Origin: Macrocybe gigantea
Lineage: Eukaryota; Basidiomycota; Agaricomycetes; Agaricales; Callistosporiaceae
Assembly (NCBI GenBank): GCA_011319805.1
Contig: SJRY01000260.1
Span: forward strand, 434,001-498,000
Direction: 5' to 3'
Length of the DNA: 64,000 bases
Made by a program: the position numbers and the translations under genes. The notes below the pieces were generated by a model, which was not told where the DNA came from, did no database searches, and saw only the letters and a program-made list of their open reading frames with translations. Of this stretch, positions 22,815 through 34,258 are shown piece by piece (within the stretch, counting starts at the first letter, position 1; the number at the start of each line of letters is the position of its first letter).

Positions 22815-24498
22815 ATGGACGACTATGTCGACTCAATCCCAGAAACACCGTTTTTGGGCCAATGCTATGTTTTCTGGCCTCACTTTGACTTTTCTTTTGC
22901 CCAAGACGGTGATATTCTCCCGCCCAGTGCACCGGAGGTCCTGCCAGAGCAGAACGAACTGCTGAGCCCACCGATGTGCCAACAGTCGCCTACGACCTTC
23001 ACAAACAGCCCCATCAGCGTCATGTCCTATCTCTCCCCCAGCTCAGGTTGTTCGAGTAGTAGTGGCATTGCCGACGACGGCTCTTCTGATCAATGGTAAG
23101 TGGCAATCACCTCGGGCAAAATTTTCTGAGTGACGAACTTTGCCCAGGTCGCAAAGCCCTCTCTTCCTTTCTTCTTTCTCCGACGACACCCACGGGGACG
23201 ACAAAGTCTCGTTGGACGAAACGCATGCTTCGCCCACTCAGGAATACCTATCACCTATCCCTGCGCACAACCACACATGCCCCGCATCAGAGCAGCCAGC
23301 AACCCCTTTAGATATTCTACAAAAGGGCATTCCCTCACCTCTCTCAGCACCATCTCCCGAGGTCTACATCTCACCGTTGGCGCTTCAGAAGGCCTCGCCT
23401 GAGCCCCCGATGCCAACTGTATACCCCTTGCTTCCTCATTACCAGAGCCAACAAACCCTATTTTCATTCCCTTTGTATTCCCTCCCTGCGCCTGATTCGT
23501 ATCCTAACCCACAATATGGCCCAGCTTCGCCGTCCTCTTCTACACCAGAGGTGACACCTCCGCCGTTCGCCGGCATGCCATCCGCGTATCTGCCTCCTCG
23601 AGTATCGCAGGGAACTACCCCAGCTCAGCGGCGAGCGAAGGTGACCCCACCTCCGCAGGCGGACACATCCCGTGGCATGAAAAGGCAAAGAGAAGAAGAG
23701 CACGAAGTGCCGCCAGCCGCTACTCAACGAGACATGCAGCTTCACTCCATCATCATAAAGACACCGACATGGACGCGTGTCGTCAAGATTTTTCCAGGCG
23801 TTTTGAATATATTGAAGCAGAAACGGCTTCTGGTTCCGTCTGGCGAGAACCCAGAAGAACAGTACCCCGTGCTCAATGCAGAGCACACCTCGGGCAACGG
23901 CGCGTTCAGCTTATCAATGATCTACGATATCATAAGACATGCGATCGACCGCAAAAATCCCCACCACTTCAAGCACGCCGTGGGCGAGGTCGTCAAATGT
24001 CTATGGCCAGCTTGCCAGACGGAATTTTCATTCACGATGCAGCCGGCCGAGGACGAAACCTCAATGCATGTACGTGTGTACGACTTGATGGAGCGGCATA
24101 TCGCTTGGCACAGCAAAGGGCGAGGGGGCGCCATGTGCAAATGGCAGAACGGATACACGGCAGATGGAGCGCCGCTCTATTGCGGAAATCCCAAACGACA
24201 GACAAAGACCGTCTCGCGTTGCCTAGCGAAACATATGTTTTGCCGCAACGTCTGTGTGCGTTGCGGGCGATCATATGCGCGGTCAGATTCGTTTAACGCG
24301 CGTCACTCAAAGGAATGTTGTGACAAGGCCTTGGAGACGCCTGACGAAAGTGCCAGCCAAGCTGCCGAGTCGAACCGCCCGAGTAAGCGAGCGCGAACCG
24401 CCGCCGACGCGTTCAGCGACATAACGAACGAACCTTCATCCGCAGGTGCACCCACCTCTGGGCGTCGGAGAACTCATAAAAAATCCGCTTCGCCTTGA
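22815..24498 (+). CDS. Zinc-finger-like protein B (543 aa)
   Basis: Two exons, 22815-23095 and 23148-24498 (TG|G splice, GTAAGT donor). The start is the ATG of MDDYVDSIPETPFLGQ, after a pyrimidine-rich leader. A Pro/Ser-rich, probably disordered first 200 residues is followed by a basic patch (GMKRQREEEHE). The C-terminal module has HHFKHAVGEVVKCLWPACQ, MERHIAWHS, then RCLAKHMFCRNVCVRCGRSY and ARHSKECC, ending in a basic tail with RPSKRARTAADAF and GRRRTHKK. The order and spacing of Cys/His match zinc-finger protein A at 17151-19141, so the two are diverged paralogues. Nuclear location and transcription-factor function are inferred from the finger-like motif and basic segments. Confidence 0.8.
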
Positions 24499-24898
24499 TG
24501 GGCGCCGTTAATGCATTGCTCATGACTTACCACCGCTGCCTCTAGACGAACGCCATTCTTATTATCATCTGATCATTTTCTCTTTTTTTCCCTAATGATT
24601 CCCATTTATTATTTGGCCATTTTTATATCTCACCTACATTTGTTTTGACTTTTAGCTCTCGCTGCCTGTAGCGCAGGTCACATGGACCCATATATCCCTT
24701 GGTGACGATGTTGTACTATTGTAATCGCTTAGTTATATGTAATTGCTATGTATTTGCTTGAAATTGACTGTGATCTTTGCAGGATATCGAGGTTGAGTGC
24801 ATTCCAGATGCTAGGCGTCGCTTTCGTCAGACTGCTCAGTTGGCAAGAACATCGGAATTACACCTATCACGCTGGAATAGTTCATGATAAGTACATAT
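24499..24898. other. 3' intergenic between zinc-finger B and BTB gene 2
   Basis: About 400 bp of AT-rich, T-rich sequence between convergent genes, fitting two 3' untranslated regions. No gene seen. Confidence 0.5.
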
Positions 24899-25789
24899 CT
24901 ATGTCGACGTAGGCAACCGCTCCAAGCAATCTCTGACGTTCCGCAACGTCGCCAGCTTATCGTAATTCAACCGACCGCAACTCTGGTTCTTGCATTTGGC
25001 GCTCCAGCATGCGATCGCCTCTGGCCATTCTTCCATGTCCAGACCCACAACCGTGTCTCCGAGCGGCCTCTGATCCATTTCGGCAAACATTCTCGCTTTC
25101 AGCTCTCTCCACGTGTGATTGTCCGCTTCTTCCCCGCACCCCATGCAGAAATGCCGAAACGAGTTTCCGGCGTCGAACATCTCGCAGCTGTCCATGTGGG
25201 CTTTGAATTCATCGCGCCGGCGGCGATGCAGGTTCAGCAGGGCCATGAGGCTTTTGGATGGCAGGCGTTCCAGATGTTCCGTGTGCTGGTCGTCGTATAT
25301 GGATAGCGTCAGCGTGTAGGACGAGGCGAGCTTCGCTTCCTCGTCCCAGCCGCATTGCGTAGCCACGACGTAAAGCCGAAGCGGATCCTCGAGAAAAACA
25401 GGTGCAGTAACAGCGGAACGAATGACGGACAACGGTCCTGGGGCGTCCCACTTCTTTGCAAGAGAAATGACGCCTTCCAGTATATCAAACGAGTCCCATT
25501 TGGGCGTGTCCAACCCGCAAATCAAGCGGAGGAACAGCTCGAGGATCGCGTCCTTTTCATCGACGTCGATGAAAACGTCGAATTTGAGCTGCGGAGCGAT
25601 CTCCGCCTGTCTGCAGGGAAGGCTGATGGAGAGAGTAGCGCGAAAATAGCCGCATGTGTTGCGCAGCACGAAGGAAGGTACGCGAAAGTGTGTATTTTCG
25701 GTCGTACAGAGGATAACGTTGGCGTCCTGGGAATTGAACTGAGGATGGTACGTGGGATGATTTTCGTCGTCGCCTTTCATCGCAACCAT
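24899..25789 (-). CDS. BTB-domain protein 2 (296 aa), single exon
   Basis: An uninterrupted frame. The N-terminal BTB core reads DANVILCTTENTHFRVPSF, followed by VLRNTCGYF and LFLRLICGLDTPKWDSFD. The middle is helical (DPLRLYVVATQCGWDEEAKLA). The C-terminus has FCMGCGEEADNHTWRELK and CWSAKCKNQSCGRLNYDKLATLR, two Cys pairs that could bind zinc. It is close to BTB protein 3 at 29023-30085, which has an intron where this gene reads straight through. The family is expanded in mushroom genomes; function unknown. Confidence 0.85.
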   Translation of the reverse strand: MVAMKGDDENHPTYHPQFNSQDANVILCTTENTHFRVPSFVLRNTCGYFRATLSISLPCRQAEIAPQLKFDVFIDVDEKDAILELFLRLICGLDTPKWDSFDILEGVISLAKKWDAPGPLSVIRSAVTAPVFLEDPLRLYVVATQCGWDEEAKLASSYTLTLSIYDDQHTEHLERLPSKSLMALLNLHRRRRDEFKAHMDSCEMFDAGNSFRHFCMGCGEEADNHTWRELKARMFAEMDQRPLGDTVVGLDMEEWPEAIACWSAKCKNQSCGRLNYDKLATLRNVRDCLERLPTST

Positions 25790-26844
25790 GATGCAGTGGT
25801 GAGAGAACTCAAGTCAAAGTTGAAATCGATATCCCTATTTTCCTTTAAAGAGCGTGTTGAACGCACTCAATTGACCTTGGTTCGGCAAATATCAAACACG
25901 CGGTATTTGTACTGCGGTACTCTCCACCCTGATGAAGATAAGGTAGAAGAAAAGGGTGATTGCAGCACCAGGATCCGATCTTCGACGCCATCAGAACACT
26001 CTCAGGTTACAACATTGAGAGCGACAAACAGACGCCACCATCCACTTCACATGGGAAAGGCGACGTGAGTTCCCGGTATTCTCTAGTTTTCCACGACGGA
26101 CGTTTGAGTGTCATAAGCGCTGCGAACCAGTCCCGTTGAAGGCATTGTTGTGCTGCTTTAGACGGTCCTCAGACAAACAACACGTCTTTGATCCATCTGA
26201 GCAGCGTAGCGGAAAACGTTCAGCCAAACTTGAATGCCATGCGTCCACCACGCGACAAATGATGACCACACGTCATGAAACAGATCTAGGCACATCAATC
26301 TTTGCTCACGAAAAAGGCTGCTCCTGAAAACGTCGGACGAACCTCAATGAGCTAAGCCTAGAGAGATGGACATGCCGATCTGTAATTGGCCTCTCCGATG
26401 GCTGAAAGTTGAAGGCGGGGACGCCGGAGTAGCTTCGTTGCGTCCGCCATCGTCTCGAAAGTATGGTTTTACCACGCGCTGTTGGAACCGTCCGTAGCTT
26501 GATGCTAAAGTCCATAGCAGGTTGCGTCGCATGTATATTACTCGAGATGTCGTTAGCGATCCATTAATGTATATCATAAACGGAATACAGAAGAAAGGAT
26601 CTGGTGGACAAGGTGCGTGCAGGGGGTGAGCTCGATAGTGAAGACAGTGGTGTGACACATACCGAAATTCGACCAATGACAGCAGACGATAGACTTAGCT
26701 TTTCGATTTATCTGCGAACAAAGATGCTAGGAAGGGTTGGAGGCTAGTTGGCGTTATATTGCCACCTCTAGACCTCTGGGCTCATCGTTGTCACCCATTC
26801 GCAAAGTCAGCCTCTAAGCCAGCCACTTCATGAGTTTGTTTGCC

Positions 26845-26921
26845 TCAGATCAGCAATGCAAGTCCAGTCCGCCTCTTCATTTTTGTTCCCAGCCGGCGAC
26901 CGTAAGCCACCTCGTCTGCTG
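26845..26921 (+). repeat. Upstream copy of a duplicated promoter-like segment
   Basis: Shares CAGATCA-CAAT, AAGTCCAGTCCGCCTCT, GGCGACCGT and CGTCTGCT in the same order with 27299-27371. It lacks the TATAAATA that follows the second copy. Confidence 0.6.
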
Positions 26922-27298
26922 AGTCATGAATAATGCGGATTCAATTTCATTCATAGGCCCTTGTCATTTTGGTGACTCTTTTCGTCAGGTGTCTTATCAT
27001 GGCATTGATTGTATAGAGTACAAGGAGAGCATAGTGACAAATGGAACCAACATATCAGCCTGGGTGTTATTTAGGTGTTCCACCGTCATCACGAGGCTCG
27101 TGTTCCATCCAGCTTGCTCTCCCTCCAGCGACTCAGCGAAAGAGAGGAATTTCACAGAGGCATCGGGGACAATTTGCTGTGACAGTGCAGCTCCCAGCAT
27201 GAGCTACGCCGGCACGCTGGGGCATACCGGAGATTGGACGGGCGGGCTAGGGGATGATGACAGATCTGTACACTGCATGACTGGTCAATCACTTGTGC

Positions 27299-27371
27299 TC
27301 AGATCATCAATCGAAGTCCAGTCCGCCTCTTTCCCGTTCCCGGATGGCGACCGTCAGCCACTTCGTCTGCT
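27299..27371 (+). repeat. Downstream copy of the duplicated segment
   Basis: Imperfect direct repeat of 26845-26921, about 450 bp away, directly abutting the TATA box of the hydrolase gene. Confidence 0.6.
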
Positions 27372-27378
27372 ATAAATA
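27371..27378 (+). promoter_or_regulatory. TATA box of the alpha/beta hydrolase gene
   Basis: TATAAATA lies 48 bp upstream of the ATG at 27419, a normal distance for a short-leader fungal promoter. Confidence 0.5.
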
Positions 27379-27418
27379 TGTGAACTCTTGCTAATGGAAC
27401 GTCAATCCACCGATCGCA

Positions 27419-28901
27419 ATGTTCGCCCGCCTCTCGCTCCTGGTCGCCCTCCTGTCCGCCTTCTCAACCACGTTTCGCTCGCCTCTGTCGTCGACGATGC
27501 ACTGGGCCTTCCGCAGTGCAAGACCGCCGTCCTCCCGCTTCATGTCAATGCCCAAACGTCGACTTCAACCTCGACCCGCCGAAAGACCAAGCGGCGCTGA
27601 CGGGTTTCGTGACGCGCCTGACGAGCCAGCGTCTAACGTGACCGACGAAATCGTGCGAGGGAGTGCTCAGGTCGGAGGGACGTACGACGTTTGGACTCGG
27701 CTTTGCGTTCCCCCGGGATTCAAAGAGGGCGGGACGTTGCAGTTTACGGTTCATGGGTGAGGGTGTCCTTTGTAACATCGCCTTCGACAGCCATTGAACA
27801 GGACATCCAGCATCAACTTTGACCACTCATACTGGAACTTTGGCGATTCATTGTTTCAAGGCAAATACAATTACGCCCAGTTCGCTCTCCAGGCCGGCTA
27901 CGCGGTTTTCCTGTATGACAGGCTAGGTAAAGGACCCGTTGCCTTCTACCTCTACTGCAAACATCGAACTTTTCGTCCAGGCGTCGGGCGGTCCAGCAAG
28001 CCCGATGGGATCAAAGAAGTTCAGCAGGCCTTGGAGGTCGAAATCGCGAGAACGCTCGTGCAACGCCTTCGAATGGAGATTTCGGAAGCAATTTGGTAAA
28101 ATCGTCGGAATTGGTCATTCGTACGGAAGGTGCGAATTTGTTTGTCCCCCTCCCTTCTCTTTGGCGCTTATATGCGTTTAACAGTATACAACTCACATCT
28201 CTCGTCTCGAGATACGCGGACGTTTTGGATGCCGTGATACTCACCGGATTTACCTCTTACAATGGAGGTTCAAGCACAGCTGTGGCTCCTTGGGATTGAC
28301 CATCGCAGCACAACAAAACAGGGACGTTTTCGTAGGTGGCCTAATGAAGTCGATTCTGACCTGTCTGCTAAAAATATTCCCATTCACCAGGAGGTCTGAC
28401 AAATTCCTATGTCGCAGTCGGAACGCCCTCCAACAACGAGCAAACCTTCTTCCGTTATCCATCCTATGAGCCCGGTAGGTCGTTCCGCCGCTTGATTTTC
28501 CTCGTAAGTTTGTGACAATTGCCTTTGAGCTGTCTTTCAACTGGCGGAGGCACGAAGCAGACCGCGACTTTGGGAGAGCTGTTAACAAGCTCCGATGCTG
28601 GCAACGCAATATTCTGGACCGCTCTATATCGTCACTGGCGAGAACGATTAGTATGTCCTTTCTTCCGTCCTCATACTTATCACAGCTGATTCTCGACTGA
28701 AGCATTTTCTGCGGCGGAAACTGTTATCAATCTTCTCAAAACCACCCCGACTTGGTCGCAGCTTCTGTCGAACTGTTCCCGAAGGTCACCGATTTCTCTT
28801 ACTATATTCCTTCAGAGACCGGCCATGCTGTCAACATGCATAACAGCACGCCTGATACCTATTCCAAGATTCTAAAGTGGCTCGCAGATAGGAATATCTA
28901 G
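27419..28901 (+). pseudogene. Secreted alpha/beta hydrolase, multiply frame-broken
   Basis: The start MFARLSLLVALLSAF is a signal peptide. Pieces of an alpha/beta hydrolase follow in several frames: VDDALGLPQCKTAVLPLHVN, VDFNLDPPKDQAALTGF, GSAQVGGTYDVWTRLCVPP, FDHSYWNFGDSL, YAVFLYDRLG, the nucleophile elbow KIVGIGHSYG, AVILTGFTSYN, GLTNSYVAVGTPSNNEQTFF, LYIVTGENDY, CGGNCYQSSQNHPDL and the C-terminal histidine region SETGHAVNMHNSTPDTY. Introns at about 27759, 27926, 28131, 28335 and 28653 have good splice sites. About six one-base shifts are needed (near 27470, 27550, 27632, 28070, 28279 and 28610). Ser, Asp-region and His elements all survive, so decay is recent or the shifts are sequence errors. 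It lies between two BTB genes. Confidence 0.7.
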
Positions 28902-29022
28902 TTCGTGATCTACCTGATTTTTATGTCTTTGTCCCGTACGCTTCGATATCAGATAAGTATCGTTCTAATTGTCTATGTGTACAGGACAACGCGGTTTCGC
29001 AGTAGTACAAGTCGTGATGAAG

Positions 29023-30085
29023 TCAGTTATGCCTCGATCGTAAGGGGGAGAAGATCCATGCAGTTTTGATCTGTCGCAACGTGGCGATTTTATCGTAGTT
29101 CAAGCCCCCACAATCTTCCTTTTGGCACTTTGCTTCCCAACAAGCTTTGGCTTCTGGCCACTCTGCAGCCTCACCGATCAAGACCACCAACGTGTCGCCC
29201 ATCGGTCTCCTATCCATTTCCAGGAACATGACGTTCTTCAGCTCCCTCCAAGTATGGTTGTCAATCTGCGTGACTCCGCAACGACTGCAATGATAGGGAG
29301 AACTGAAAAAGCAAATGGTCATCGAGATCATCAAGGACGCGTCCGTGGAGGACAGACCTGTTTCCTGCGGTGAAACGTTCTGGGCTGTTGAGAAGCTCGA
29401 CGAACTTGTCCCTGCGCTTCCTCCTCAGGCTCAGAAGGGGAAGGAGATCTTTTGACGTTAGCCTCTCCAGCATAGGAGCATGAGCGGGATCGTGTAGATC
29501 GAGCTTCAGGGTTTGCGTGGAGGCAAGCTTCGCGATGTCGTCCCAGCCGAAATGCCGCGCCAGCGCATAGAGACGCAAGGGGTCTGCCTCCAAAAACCTC
29601 GCAGACGTGAGCGCGGCGCGAATGCTCGCGACAGGTCCTGGCGTGTCCCATTTTTCAGCGACGGTGAGCACGGACTCTATTTCGTCGCACGACTCCCATT
29701 TGGGGATCGGAAGTCCGCAGATCAATCGAAGGAGCCTCTCCAGGGGCAAGTTCGGCTCAAATACTGGAATAATGATGTCCGCGCCGTTCAGGGTGCTCCG
29801 TGGTGGCTGACCTGCAACTTCCACCGAGATTTCACCCAGGCTTGCGGTCTGCCCGGACGTGGGTTGGGGAAGAAGGAACATCGTGTGGAAAAGCCCAGAA
29901 GTCGTGCGAAGGGTATATGAATGGACGCGGTACAGTGTGCCCTCGAGCGACTTCAGCACGACGTCTGCGTCCAGTGAGGCAAAGCTCGGATGGTATCGCG
30001 CACATGATGATGGTGAAGCTGCGCGAAGGGTTTTTGATGAAGAGGAGCTGGAACGTGCGTCGACTGGGCAAGCAGGGGCAGCCAT
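29023..30085 (-). CDS. BTB-domain protein 3 (335 aa)
   Basis: Exon 1 (30085-29358) carries a Ser-rich start (MAAPACPVDARSSSSS) and the BTB core DADVVLKSLEGTLYRVHSYT, then LLRLICGLPIPKWESCDEIE and DPLRLYALARHFGWDDIAKL. Exon 2 (29302-29023) encodes CSRCGVTQIDNHTWRELK and CWEAKCQKEDCGGLNYDKI. The order of blocks matches BTB protein 2 at 24899-25789 residue by residue in places, so the two are recent relatives separated by the hydrolase gene. The in-frame Met at 30220 would add 45 unlikely residues; the start at 30085 is preferred. Function unknown; the CxxC pairs suggest zinc binding. Confidence 0.85.
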
Positions 30086-31740
30086 CCGTTCGTTGTTCTT
30101 TTTGGCGTATTGGGTATGGGAGACGCAACGGTCCGACTTATCCTCAGCTCTTGAGGCATGCTGATTATATACGGATTTCCAGGGCAAGACCGTTTGGGTG
30201 TCAAGAAATTCGGCAAACACGTGGGAGGAGAGTTACCGGAGACGAACCCCTCCTTCCCCCTGCGATGAGGGAACGGAGTGCTGGTCGCGATCTCCAGTCT
30301 GAGGGTGCACGCGTGCATGAGAGAAGTTTCCTGATAAAATAGAAATAAAGTTGATGGACGGGAAGTCCGTCCAAAGCAGGTTCGGGACTTTTTAGATTGA
30401 CAACGTTCGCGTGTCGCTTGTGTGAGATCTTGTCTCCCAACAGATGGCTACAATTAACCCGTAATTGACCCCGCACCACAGATGAGACGGTTATAAAGCT
30501 ATGGGTAAAAACTGGCGAAAATATACAGTACCTTCGGCGAGGATATATCGGTGATTTGGGGCGTCTTCAGACGGCTGAGAACGTTTCGAAGAGCGGTTTA
30601 AAAAAAGGAGGATTGGCCGTGTCTAGAGATGTCTGTCACTGTCATCCGGAGGATGGATAGGAACAGAGATGCATGCTTATCAGGGTTGGATTGATGGAAT
30701 TGAGTATTTGACATTGAGGAATACGCTTTTTTTTATTGTCACCATTTCCTCTTGATTCTCTTGCAGACCGTTCGAGGTTTTTTACACACGTCACTTTGCG
30801 TGGGCCAAAAGCGATGAATGCGCGGTATACCGCCAATCTGGCGTGTTCCAAGAATGGTGGGGAGGAAGTCGGAAAGGGATTCCGTACGATCCCACTTCTG
30901 CGCATTGCGATTTGCAAACTTGCCTCTCTAGCACCCGTCTCCATCCTTTCCCGCGACTTGTTAGGCGCTGCAACAGGCGGCCGGGTAGGACAAGCGTGTG
31001 TCTTCTCATGGTATACTACGGATGCATGATGCACGATCTGTGCCGGGACCTCGTTGCTTTTAGACGATGGTGGTACGGTGGCATGTGTTCGATCTTGCGG
31101 GACGCGACGACCTGGAACAGAGGTCGCCCGACGAGATCTTATCTCGTAGTCTGACTTTTTACCTGCGCGAACCATAAGCCTTTGCTGGGTTTGTCCGCTT
31201 CTCTGGGAGGAAGAGCGCGAGTGCTGCCAAGTCTCCTCGGAGAAGAAGAACGAGGCAAGAAGGCTGTCAACAGGCGTACACATGCTGCTTTTTTGCATCG
31301 CTTTCCAGCTGTCCACAACTGTTCACTGTACATGAATGGGAACAATACATGTCAGAATAAATCACAAAGCGACTTGTGAAGTGAAATGACGCGCGACGGT
31401 GTTGTGGGCGGGGGCCCATTCTTGAGCTGGGAAACAACAGGGTGGAATGAAGGAATCTTCCTCTGCTTGTCTCCGTGATTGAACAACGGCAAACTCCATG
31501 CCGATTCCATTTTGCAATTGGCAAATGAAAAGTTGAAACTCTAGATCCATCATTGCAGGGTGAGCACGCACGGGATAGGACGCTGCATCTTATCAGACTT
31601 CCTAGTCGCCAGCCTCACGAGGTGTGTTAGTGAAAGGACTGGACAAACAACGACATATAACTCCAACGATTTTTATTATATTTGAAAAAACAATGATATC
31701 ATACTCACACACCCACAGCTCGCAGCTTCGGCACCGACTC
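30086..31740. other. Intergenic, no supported gene
   Basis: About 1.65 kb between divergent BTB 3 and the ATP-grasp gene. The longest frame (30642-31316, minus, 224 codons) has no recognisable domain and an ordinary out-of-frame composition, so it is not called. Confidence 0.4.
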
Positions 31741-33236
31741 ATGCGAATCAATAAACCACTGCAAAGGATATCTCTCAATGTTCTTCTCACCAACGGTCGG
31801 TTTCCGACTTCACTTGACCTCGCTAGACAGTTGAGGCTGGCAGGTCATAGAGTTTACACGGTTGGTAAGACAAGAATCGTTTTCAGATTTTGCGGTATTT
31901 CGCATGACCCTTATCCTCGCTCGTCGAAAAAAAAAAGATTGCATGCACTACCACGTGTGCAAGTTCTCCGTGGACGTGGAACACTCATACCAGGTGCCTG
32001 TTCCCCGCGAAAACCCGGAAGGCTTCGTCGATGCGGTCAAGATAGTTATCAAAATCGCGAAAATCGATTTGGTCATCCCGATGCACGAGGAGATATTCTA
32101 CCTAGCGCACGCCGCTTCCCTTGAAGACGATTCTTCCCCTCTTCGCACGAAACTGTTCGCACCGCCCTTCAAGGAGCTCGTACGCCTGCACAGCAAATGG
32201 GAATTCTCGAAATTCTTGGAACGCATAGGACTCAATTGTCCGGAATCTCGTTTATGCAAGTCCCACTCGGACGTCGAGAAACTCTTGGAAGAAAAGGATA
32301 TCACTGAATGGGCCTTGAAACCAGTCTTCGGAAGGGCCGCGTCACACGTTTTTCACTTACGTCCAAACGAATCGTTGCCTGCACCGAGGACGTCCGAGAA
32401 CCCTGCTGGATTAGATGTCGGAGAAGAGAACCATTATGTTGCTCAACAGTGGCTGTATGGTCCAAGATATTGCAGTTATTCGGTGCTTAAGCGAGGGAGA
32501 GTCGTCGCATTTTGCGTCTATCCAGTGCAAGACACCATAGACGGTGCGTGGAAGTTGCTCCGCGTTAGTAATCAGCATACCGATCAGAACCACAGGTTCA
32601 TCTTGCGTGTATTTCCAAGCCGTCGACCATCCAAAGATTCGGGCCTTTGTGGACAAGTTGGCCGAAGCCTTACCGGGCATATCCGGACAGATTGCATTGG
32701 ATTTCATTGAGCTGGGGAGTCCGTACAGGCTGTTCGCCATTGAGTGCAACCCACGAGCAACGGCTGGGATCCACTTGTTCTCCAAAACCAGCGACTTGGC
32801 CTTAGCAATGACGCGACCCCCTCTCGACGTGCTCACCGCCGCTCAGGACTCGGGCGAAGACAGAGAAGAGGTGGCTGTGGCGCATCCTGGCACTACCCGA
32901 CAACTCGCCCCAGGAATGTTGATGTGGAAAAGGAGAAAAGGAGACCGAAACGCGGGGACGGCGCTGAAACAGTACCTCAGACACATGAAACATCTCATTT
33001 TCAGCCGCGACGTCATGTTTTCAAAGAGGGACATACTTCCTTCCCTGATGGAACCGTTTCTGTTGACGGCTTATTACGAAATGAGTCGCAGGAGAAAAAT
33101 GAACTTGCCGACCACGTTTCAGTACGACCTTGTATGGGAACCTACAGGGCAGCTATTGAAGGACGTCAGAAAGATGTTCGAGGAAGAAGAGGAGCGAGCG
33201 ACATCAAGAAGTGGTCGAGTGGCGTGTACAACGTAA
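31741..33236 (+). CDS. ATP-grasp superfamily enzyme (456 aa)
   Basis: Exons 31741-31864, 31938-32543 and 32596-33236 join in phase. The second intron is standard; the first uses an AAG acceptor after an A run. The N-terminus LLTNGRFPTSLDLARQLRLA is the nucleotide-binding-like pre-ATP-grasp fold. HVCKFSVDVEHSYQVPVPR and LVIPMHEEIFYLA follow. The ATP-grasp body includes KWEFSKFLERIGLNCPES, EWALKPVFGRAASHVFHL, QQWLYGPRYCSYSV, and the metal-binding end IALDFIELGSPYRLFAIECN followed by PRATAGIHLF. ATP-grasp enzymes ligate a carboxylate to an amine or thiol through an acyl phosphate; the substrate cannot be told from sequence. No biosynthetic cluster partners are adjacent, and the frame is intact. 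Confidence 0.82.
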
Positions 33237-34258
33237 CCCGAACGTGTTGATTGAGTGTGCTAAGATGCGCAAATTTACATGGCGTGGCAACGGCAGGTGA
33301 GCAAGCTATTCGTTCGGAAATGTCCCCCCACGTGGGTAGCCTGGTTCTTGAGAAATTTAACTACATGTCGAGAGGAAACGTGCGAAACAAACCATAATGC
33401 CAGAATCGCAATATATAGGCCCGTTGTTGCTCCCAAAGACAAGAATCAGGCAACAGAGACCGAAGAATCAGATGTGCCAATAGGTCCTCCTTTGTGGCTA
33501 CGGAGCCCCAATTCGCCAGAAGGGAGTGAATATCAGAGGCTCTGTCGATGCCCAAAATGTTGCACGGGACAGTTGCGCCCGGATTCGTCCCTCAGGGCGA
33601 AGCATCACGACAACTGTATCGAAAGTCAGATGGAGCACTCAGCCTCATGGAAGTTGTAGAGTGTGCACGTTCAACAAAATCCTACCGTTGTGTTAATTCC
33701 GAGGGTGTGAGATCAATGGCATGATCGTAAAAGGTCGTCATTTAGGTTCAAACTCTGACCCTCGGTCTAGCCAGAGGTTCCAGAAGACGACGTTGTTCGG
33801 CGCTGGTAGCTCATACTGAAGTACCCTGTCGTTGAATTGCGATGTGTGGTAATTTCCGCAGCTGATCTAAACGGTCGGGCAATGCCGATTGTCCAGACCA
33901 GTCATCTCGTTCGAAACTTTGCTACGCTCGCTCGAAATCTTCAGGCTAATAACTCTGTCGACGACAGACCTCGATAGAGAAGAGAAACGGCGCTAAATCA
34001 TGACTCTTGTTCCCACAGGAATTCACACTTCGGACTAAACAATACCGTCTCCACGCATCATTCGCGCTTCTTGTCAATGTCATGATTCTGGCCAGCTGAC
34101 CCCGTTGGTGCAATATAACTGGCCAGACCCAACTGTACCGCCGTCAGTCGACCTGGCCACGACTGGATTAGACCAGACTGATTCCAGGGCCCCTCTTACA
34201 ACCCAATATAAGATGTTCAGCGCCCGCAGAAGCAAGGATTTCCCACTCGACATAAATC
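33237..34258. other. Intergenic, no supported gene
   Basis: About 1 kb. A 126-codon frame at 33279-33659 has scattered Cys but no known motif, and I do not call it. The right part is the promoter of the COX8-type gene. Confidence 0.45.

Larger units (their letters stand above)
25790..27418. other. Intergenic with a duplicated 75-bp segment
   Basis: No gene supported. Frames here (25355-26068 +, 26344-26676 -, 26926-27375 +) lack domains. The stretch contains the promoter of the alpha/beta hydrolase and an imperfect direct repeat of part of it (see the repeat entries). Confidence 0.45.

Noticed and set aside
25355..26068. 237-codon frame antisense to BTB gene 2
   Set aside because: It overlaps the BTB reading frame and shows no motif; explained as a mirror of the coding bias.
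30642..31316. 224-codon open frame on the minus strand
   Set aside because: No domain, no plausible promoter or splice context, and composition typical of an accidental open frame; length alone is not enough.
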